Part shown: one piece after another, positions 59,735-64,000 of the stretch
Position numbering within the stretch: position 1 is the stretch's first letter
Layout: every line of letters begins with the position of its first letter
NCBI GenBank assembly: GCA_022984795.1
Contig: JALIHJ010000029.1
Span: 202,720-266,719 of the forward strand
From: Fabrea salina
Lineage: Eukaryota > Ciliophora > Heterotrichea > Heterotrichida > Fabreidae
Length of the DNA stretch: 64,000 bases
Direction of reading: 5' to 3'
Translations under genes and position numbers: made by a program
The notes under the pieces: model-generated
Databases searched by the model: none
What the model saw: the letters and a program-made list of their open reading frames with translations, nothing else
Told to the model about the DNA's origin: nothing

Positions 59735-60519
59735 ATTCTCTTTGCCCGAAGATCTGGCTTGTTGGGGCAATTTCTTCTTCCAGTTTGCATAATAATATTA
59801 GGGATCTTCACAGCAACTACTTGGGGGGAATATTTATAGCAATGAAGCACACCAAACTAACATTACTATAAAAGTGTTTGGTAGTTCTTTGTGACTCTGC
59901 AGTCTTTAAGTAGCATATCACAGCTCTTCTTAAGTTCTTTAAGGTAACTGATGCTAAGTTGTATTGAGTGTTCTTTTTGAGTTACTTTGATCTTGATTTC
60001 AAGTTCTAACTCAAATACTCCTATTGATGCTACACCCAGTCATCTCAAAAGTCTTTACCTACCCTTAATAATGCACCAGGAGTACAGAAGTCTATGATAG
60101 TGTGTTTTGTTCGGTACCATCTGAAATCAGAAACCTAGTAAGTACTACTATTTAGTGTTTGCTGCAGTCTATTATTGACTGTACCTGGTTCTTGTCTTTT
60201 GGAAGACTCAGATTATTTTAGGTTACACTGTTCTTACTTCTGCAGTTGTAACTATGTTTAAGATCAAGGACTATTTAGGTCTACCAGCAAACTTCTCAAT
60301 TAGGGCGTTATACACTACTGCATGTAGTTTTTGTTCTTGTCTACCTAGTAGCAATGCATTCATTACACAAACTCAAAGGACAGAATGCAGCTAACTAGAT
60401 GTTTTACTACTTGCTTATTGCAGTCTCTTTGATTTTGAATGTCAACTTACTGAGTTATCAAAACAATCAACCAACAAGAACTTAAGATCCTAATCATTAC
60501 TTAGGGTGTTTAAGGTTCT
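59735..60519. other. Subtelomeric non-coding stretch
   Basis: About 785 nt without a supportable gene. It is AT-rich with short words such as AGTTCTTT and CTACTGCA, but no clear tandem repeat. A single telomeric unit TTAGGGTG lies at 60501-60508, in the same orientation as the terminal array. No tRNA or other RNA gene was recognised. Confidence 0.5.
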
Positions 60520-61710
60520 TCACTTGTGTCTGTTTATGTCGTAGAAGCACCCAGCAATGCCTGCTCTGTACTCAACTGACTTCTTCATTTTGAATGACTT
60601 CTGTCCCTTGCTGACTCCTTGTCTGTAGTTCTTGAGTACTTCTTCCTGGAAACTTTCTAGCGATGCATTCCAGTTGGAAATTTCTACCAAGAATTCAGCT
60701 AGGTCTTGGTTCATTTCCTCAATTCTGAACCCAAATAGCTGAGTCTCTAAGTGGTTGCCCATTTCACTTTCTTGAGTTTCTTCAAAGGTGTCACTGGGTG
60801 TTCTTTTCTGAGGAAGTTTGACCTCTTCGTTGAGTTCTTCTTGAATCATTCTGATTCTTTTGCAGGGCTTTTCTGGACTGAGTTTGTACCAGTTTTCTTC
60901 CTGATGAAATCGGTACAGTATATGACCCAGTTCGTGTATCAAAGTGCTTTCAAATGATATTTGCCCTATTATACGTTCATTCCTACTGCCCTCTATTCTG
61001 TAATCATATTCTTTTGTCAGAATCACATGATTACCCAGCACAGAGACTCCTTGCACTCCTTCTGGTAGTCTATCACAAAAGTAAGAGCTTTCTTTCAGCT
61101 TCCCCAAAACTTCAGATGTCCTTGCTACTTTCAGTTCTGGAATCCTTCTTAATGCAGCTCTGAATGCAGTGGTTTCGACTACTCGCTCTAAGAAACCAAA
61201 CATTTCTGGGGGGATTTTCTCTATTGAGGAAAGCGGTAGTTCTATGTAGGGCAGAACTTTCAACCTCATGTCATGTAAAAGCGCAGTAACCCAAAAAGAA
61301 AGCACTATTCTTCTTTTGATTTCTGCTTCTCCTGTAGTCTCATTTAACTCGCCTAGTAAAGAGTCTTCTTCTATTGGTCTCATGTAAAGGCTCAAAGTAC
61401 GACTGATTGGCACCTTCTCTCTTTGGAAGTACTCAAAGTCTTCATTGATTATTTGGCTGTTCTTGTACACAGCCAGGAATGCCAGCACTTTGATTGCATT
61501 ATCCCTTTCGAGTACTCTGAGTCCCTTGTAGTTCTTGGGGACTTTGGATAGACCAAGTGACTTTTTGAGTCTATCCACTTCCTGATTAAATACTCCTAGA
61601 GTCTCTTCATTCATGTCACTGTTGAATAATCTCTGGAGTGCACAAATGTACTGAGTGAGTGAGTCTTTGGACACCTCCGAGTCTAATGCAAGCACTGGGT
61701 TATTTTCCAT
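60520..61710 (-). CDS. Putative zincin-type metalloprotease (HELGH)
   Basis: A 396-residue protein with the zinc motif H259-E-L-G-H263 in FESTLIHELGHILYRFHQEE, the classic HExxH helix with Glu260 as the base. A later ESEMGNHLETQLFGF (residues 314-327) is a good candidate to supply the third, glutamate, ligand, as in proteins with E-x-G-x-x-x-E-x-x-x-F-G after the helix. No signal peptide or transmembrane helix is seen, so it is probably cytosolic. The frame is intact and starts in TATAAATGG; the stop is TGA. I do not recognise a named peptidase family. Its subtelomeric place suggests membership of a variable multi-gene family. Confidence 0.7.
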   Translation of the reverse strand: MENNPVLALDSEVSKDSLTQYICALQRLFNSDMNEETLGVFNQEVDRLKKSLGLSKVPKNYKGLRVLERDNAIKVLAFLAVYKNSQIINEDFEYFQREKVPISRTLSLYMRPIEEDSLLGELNETTGEAEIKRRIVLSFWVTALLHDMRLKVLPYIELPLSSIEKIPPEMFGFLERVVETTAFRAALRRIPELKVARTSEVLGKLKESSYFCDRLPEGVQGVSVLGNHVILTKEYDYRIEGSRNERIIGQISFESTLIHELGHILYRFHQEENWYKLSPEKPCKRIRMIQEELNEEVKLPQKRTPSDTFEETQESEMGNHLETQLFGFRIEEMNQDLAEFLVEISNWNASLESFQEEVLKNYRQGVSKGQKSFKMKKSVEYRAGIAGCFYDINRHK

Positions 61711-62493
61711 TTATAGGATAGACAATACTCAGAGTTTGTTTATTGAGTCTAGGTTGTTGCTGTAACTTCTGTGGTTTATGGCAACTCTATGCTTAGGGTG
61801 TTAGGGCGTGCTTTTCACTAAGTCTCAGATCTCTAAACACATTAGTAGAATTAGTAAGTTGTTTCGAGAATCGGAATTTCCTTGCATTCTTTGATCTCTA
61901 CGAACTACACTCCTTAGTCTTAGACTGTGTTCCTAACAACCTAGTTTTTCACTGTTTGCTAGGATCCCTTTCTACTATTACTTCCATTACTCTGACTTAA
62001 TCCAGACTGCAGTTTTCTGAAAGGCTTCTGTAATGAACATAACTCCAGACGTCTAGTTATTATACCTAAACCAATAATCAGACTGTGATGTTTGTGTTCA
62101 ACTGGATAGACCAAACAAGCCAGTAAGTAGCCAAGTGTTCATGAAGCATGATGTAATCAATAGATCTACTGAGTTCCTATCAAAAGGATTGACTTTGTAA
62201 ATTCCAGGAAGATTACTTTACCTATCAATAAAAGCTTGTTTCTAAGACTATCAGAAGAGTTGGTCCCTTATAAACCACTTTCAACTTGGGTGTCAAGAAT
62301 TACTTTAAAACTCTGAGTTCTAGGTGTATTAAGCACTAGTTCCCAGATGTAATGCTTGATTGCTTGTTGTGCTTGATTATCTATCTCCGATTAATTCACA
62401 CACAATTCTTTGATAACTAGTAACCAAAGCAAGACTGGACTCCCAATAAAGTAGCTCCTTTAAAGTTTTGTCTTTTCTGGTACTGCCTGGTAA
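61711..62493. other. Subtelomeric non-coding stretch with interstitial telomere units
   Basis: About 780 nt without a supportable gene. At 61793-61808 there are two adjacent telomere-type units, TTAGGGTG then TTAGGGCG (one T to C change), in the terminal orientation. The rest is AT-rich and carries stops in all frames. Confidence 0.55.
61793..61808 (+). repeat. Interstitial telomeric units
   Basis: TTAGGGTG followed directly by TTAGGGCG, in the same orientation as the terminal telomere. This could be an old telomere-addition or recombination scar. Confidence 0.7.
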
Positions 62494-63543
62494 ATGGAAC
62501 CTGGACTGATTGTGAGCGGAAGTGAAGATAATACTGTCAGACTTTGGAGAGAACCAAAGAAACTATTCACCTTTGAAAGAGTAGGTAATCTAAGACCTAT
62601 TCTCGAGGTGTTTAAGTTCCTGAGTTCTGAGGAGGTAATAGGAATTGCAAGAGTCAACAAGCAACTCTATGAAGCCTCCTTCCACTCTGAAGTAGTGAGA
62701 CCTGTGTTTAGACAAACCAAGGTTCTTGAAGGCCATACTGGCAGTGTCAGATCAGTTCCTGTGTCTCTGAAGAAAGGAGTACTAGTGTCTGCTAGTGTTG
62801 ATTCCACCATTCAAGTATGGAGTCTAGCTACTGCACGAGTAACCCAAGTACTCAAGGGACATAGTAATGGGGTATTGTCTGTAGCCATTTCTAGCAATGG
62901 CGAGTGGGTTGTGTCGGGGAGTTATGACAATACACTTAGAGTGTGGAGTCTAGCTTCTGGACTAACCACTCAGGTACTAACAGGCCATAGTGATTATGTT
63001 AGGTCAGTGGCCATTTCTAGCAAGGACCAATACATTGTTTCTGGTAGTTGGGACAAAACACTTAGGGTGTGGAATCTAATTACTGGAGATCTGATTAGAG
63101 TTCTAAGAGGCCATAGTGATCGGGTCTTATCAGTGGCCATTTCCAAGACTGACCAATACATTGTCTCCGGGAGTAGGGACTACACTGTTAGAGCGTGGAG
63201 TCTTACTTCTGGAGACCTGATTAGAGTGCTTCAAGGACATAGTGATTATGTTTTCTCAGTTGCTATTTCGAGTAATGATCGGTTTGTAGTCTCAGGAAGT
63301 GGAGACAAAACCATTAGAGTGTGGAGTCTAGCTTCCGGGGAAACTACTCAAGTACTCAGAGGCCACACTGGAGGAGTATTTTCAGTCAGTCTATCAAGTG
63401 ATGACAAGTACTTGGTTTCTGGAGAAGGCTATCCTGGAGACTACTCAGTGAGAGTTTGGGACCTCTCTAAAGGTGAACAGACTCAAGAACTAAAAGGGCA
63501 TACTAATCGTGTATGGTCAGTTAACTTAATTTATTATTCTTGA
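62494..63543 (+). CDS. Subtelomeric WD40 protein with embedded F-box
   Basis: A 349-residue protein. It opens with part of a WD blade (GLIVSGSEDNTVRLW, residues 4-18), then an F-box-like segment (residues 31-65: NLRPILEVFKFLSSEEVIGIARVNKQLYEAS), then WD repeats in tandem from residue 76, with the recurrent phrase G-H-S-D-x-V-x-S-V-A-I-S. The last repeat stops halfway (GHTNRVWSVNLIYYS), just where the N-terminal half blade would close the ring. The repeats are similar at DNA level, suggesting recent duplication. F-box/WD40 proteins recruit substrates to SCF ubiquitin ligases; the usual order is F-box first. The stop is TGA. It is the last gene before the telomere, about 110 nt away. Confidence 0.75.
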   Translation: MEPGLIVSGSEDNTVRLWREPKKLFTFERVGNLRPILEVFKFLSSEEVIGIARVNKQLYEASFHSEVVRPVFRQTKVLEGHTGSVRSVPVSLKKGVLVSASVDSTIQVWSLATARVTQVLKGHSNGVLSVAISSNGEWVVSGSYDNTLRVWSLASGLTTQVLTGHSDYVRSVAISSKDQYIVSGSWDKTLRVWNLITGDLIRVLRGHSDRVLSVAISKTDQYIVSGSRDYTVRAWSLTSGDLIRVLQGHSDYVFSVAISSNDRFVVSGSGDKTIRVWSLASGETTQVLRGHTGGVFSVSLSSDDKYLVSGEGYPGDYSVRVWDLSKGEQTQELKGHTNRVWSVNLIYYS

Positions 63544-63651
63544 TTTAATTGCTCAAGCAAATACCCTTGAAGCAAACTTCTCACTTCATTAATTAGTTTT
63601 TTAATGTAAGGACTGAATTCTGGAATGCTTTGTCTTCACTTAACTGGGTTT

Positions 63652-64000
63652 TTAGGGTGTTAGGGTGTTAGGGTGTTAGGGTGTTAGGGTGTTAGGGTGT
63701 TAGGGTGTTAGGGTGTTAGGGTGTTAGGGTGTTAGGGTGTTAGGGTGTTAGGGTGTTAGGGTGTTAGGGTGTTAGGGTGTTAGGGTGTTAGGGTGTTAGG
63801 GTGTTAGGGTGTTAGGGTGTTAGGGTGTTAGGGTGTTAGGGTGTTAGGGGTGTTAGGGTGTTAGGGTGTTAGGGGTGTTAGGGTGTTAGGGTGTTAGGGT
63901 GTTAGGGTGTTAGGGTGTTAGGGTGTTAGGGTGTTAGGGTGTTAGGGTGTTAGGGTGTTAGGGTGTTAGGGTGTTAGGGTGTTAGGGTGTTAGGGTGTTA
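63652..64000 (+). repeat. Telomere, (TTAGGGTG)n
   Basis: 349 nt of tandem TTAGGGTG reaching the window end: by count 41 exact 8-nt units, two 9-nt variants with an extra G (TTAGGGGTG at 63844-63852 and 63869-63877) and a final TTA. The G-rich strand runs 5' to 3' towards the right end, as for a true chromosome terminus. The C-strand unit CACCCTAA is a rotation of CCCTAACA, the repeat known from heterotrich ciliates. Confidence 0.97.

Noticed and set aside
59735-59770. Longer start (TTG at 59770) for the small tail-anchored protein
   Set aside because: No ATG lies in frame before the upstream TAA; the first ATG in frame is at 59734.
60520-63543. UGA as tryptophan (Blepharisma-type code)
   Set aside because: Conserved genes use only TGG for Trp, the giant frame has no internal TGA, and TGA is the natural end of the gene at 49170, 14 nt before the next start.
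1-64000. Operon structure or bacterial origin, suggested by short gaps and HslV
   Set aside because: Introns, eukaryotic complexes (POLA2, TFIIS, AP-3, proteasome), ciliary genes and the telomere show a eukaryotic nuclear chromosome.

Overview
The window is the end of a linear chromosome from the macronucleus of a ciliate, most likely a heterotrich (the group of Stentor, Climacostomum, Fabrea and Blepharisma). Four things support this. (1) The right end is a pure telomeric array of TTAGGGTG, whose C-strand CACCCTAA is a rotation of CCCTAACA, the repeat known from heterotrichs. (2) Every intron that is needed to restore a reading frame (six of them) is exactly 15 nt, starts GTAA and ends AG, the tiny introns typical of heterotrichs. 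(3) Conserved ciliary genes are present (DAW1/WDR69, SF-assemblin). (4) UAA, UAG and UGA all act as stops and Trp is always TGG, so the code is standard; this argues against Blepharisma (UGA=Trp) and fits Stentor, Climacostomum or Fabrea. The species cannot be fixed from the sequence alone. Layout: positions 1-58,554 are a very dense gene core with spacers of 1-120 nt. From left to right it holds: a 5'-truncated HYOU1/GRP170-like ER chaperone, topoisomerase III alpha, a FYVE protein (-), a helical protein, an EDC4/Ge-1-like decapping scaffold (-); then a run of ten + strand genes from 8.0 to 41.4 kb: HslV, POLA2, a TPX2-like protein, a PP4R1/PP2A-A-like HEAT protein, a ubiquitin-like protein, a TBC Rab-GAP, a giant secreted repeat protein (14,871-38,430, about 7,850 residues if one single-base frame break is bridged), a small basic protein, a cyclic-nucleotide-domain K+ channel and the ER protein Asterix. 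Next come a YjbQ-family enzyme (-), SF-assemblin, proteasome beta3 (-), AP-3 beta, a PERK-like eIF2alpha kinase (-), RPC4, an AIR/ZCCHC7-like zinc-knuckle protein (-), a small protein, a SNARE (-), an FGFR1OP2/SIKE-like coiled coil (-), TFIIS, a catalytically dead cathepsin B-like membrane protein (-), DAW1, an F-x-P repeat protein, SEM1/DSS1 (-), a coiled-coil protein (-), a SAM-domain protein (-) and a sugar transporter (-). From about 58.6 kb the texture changes: gene density falls, a decayed pseudogene and interstitial telomere units appear, and three accessory genes remain (a small tail-anchored protein, an HELGH zincin, an F-box/WD40 protein) before the telomere begins at 63,652. There is no single pathway here. 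The genes are mostly unrelated housekeeping functions, although several concern ER and protein quality control (HYOU1, PERK-like kinase, Asterix, HslV, proteasome beta3, SEM1). The most unusual content is the giant surface-type protein with about eleven super-repeats of 530-630 residues, the extreme compaction (start codons of divergent genes 7 and 9 nt apart, stop-to-start gaps of 1, 2 and 4 nt, and a TATAAATG motif overlapping many start codons), the pseudo-cathepsin, an apparently bacterial-type HslV protease, and three apparent single-base frame breaks in otherwise intact genes.
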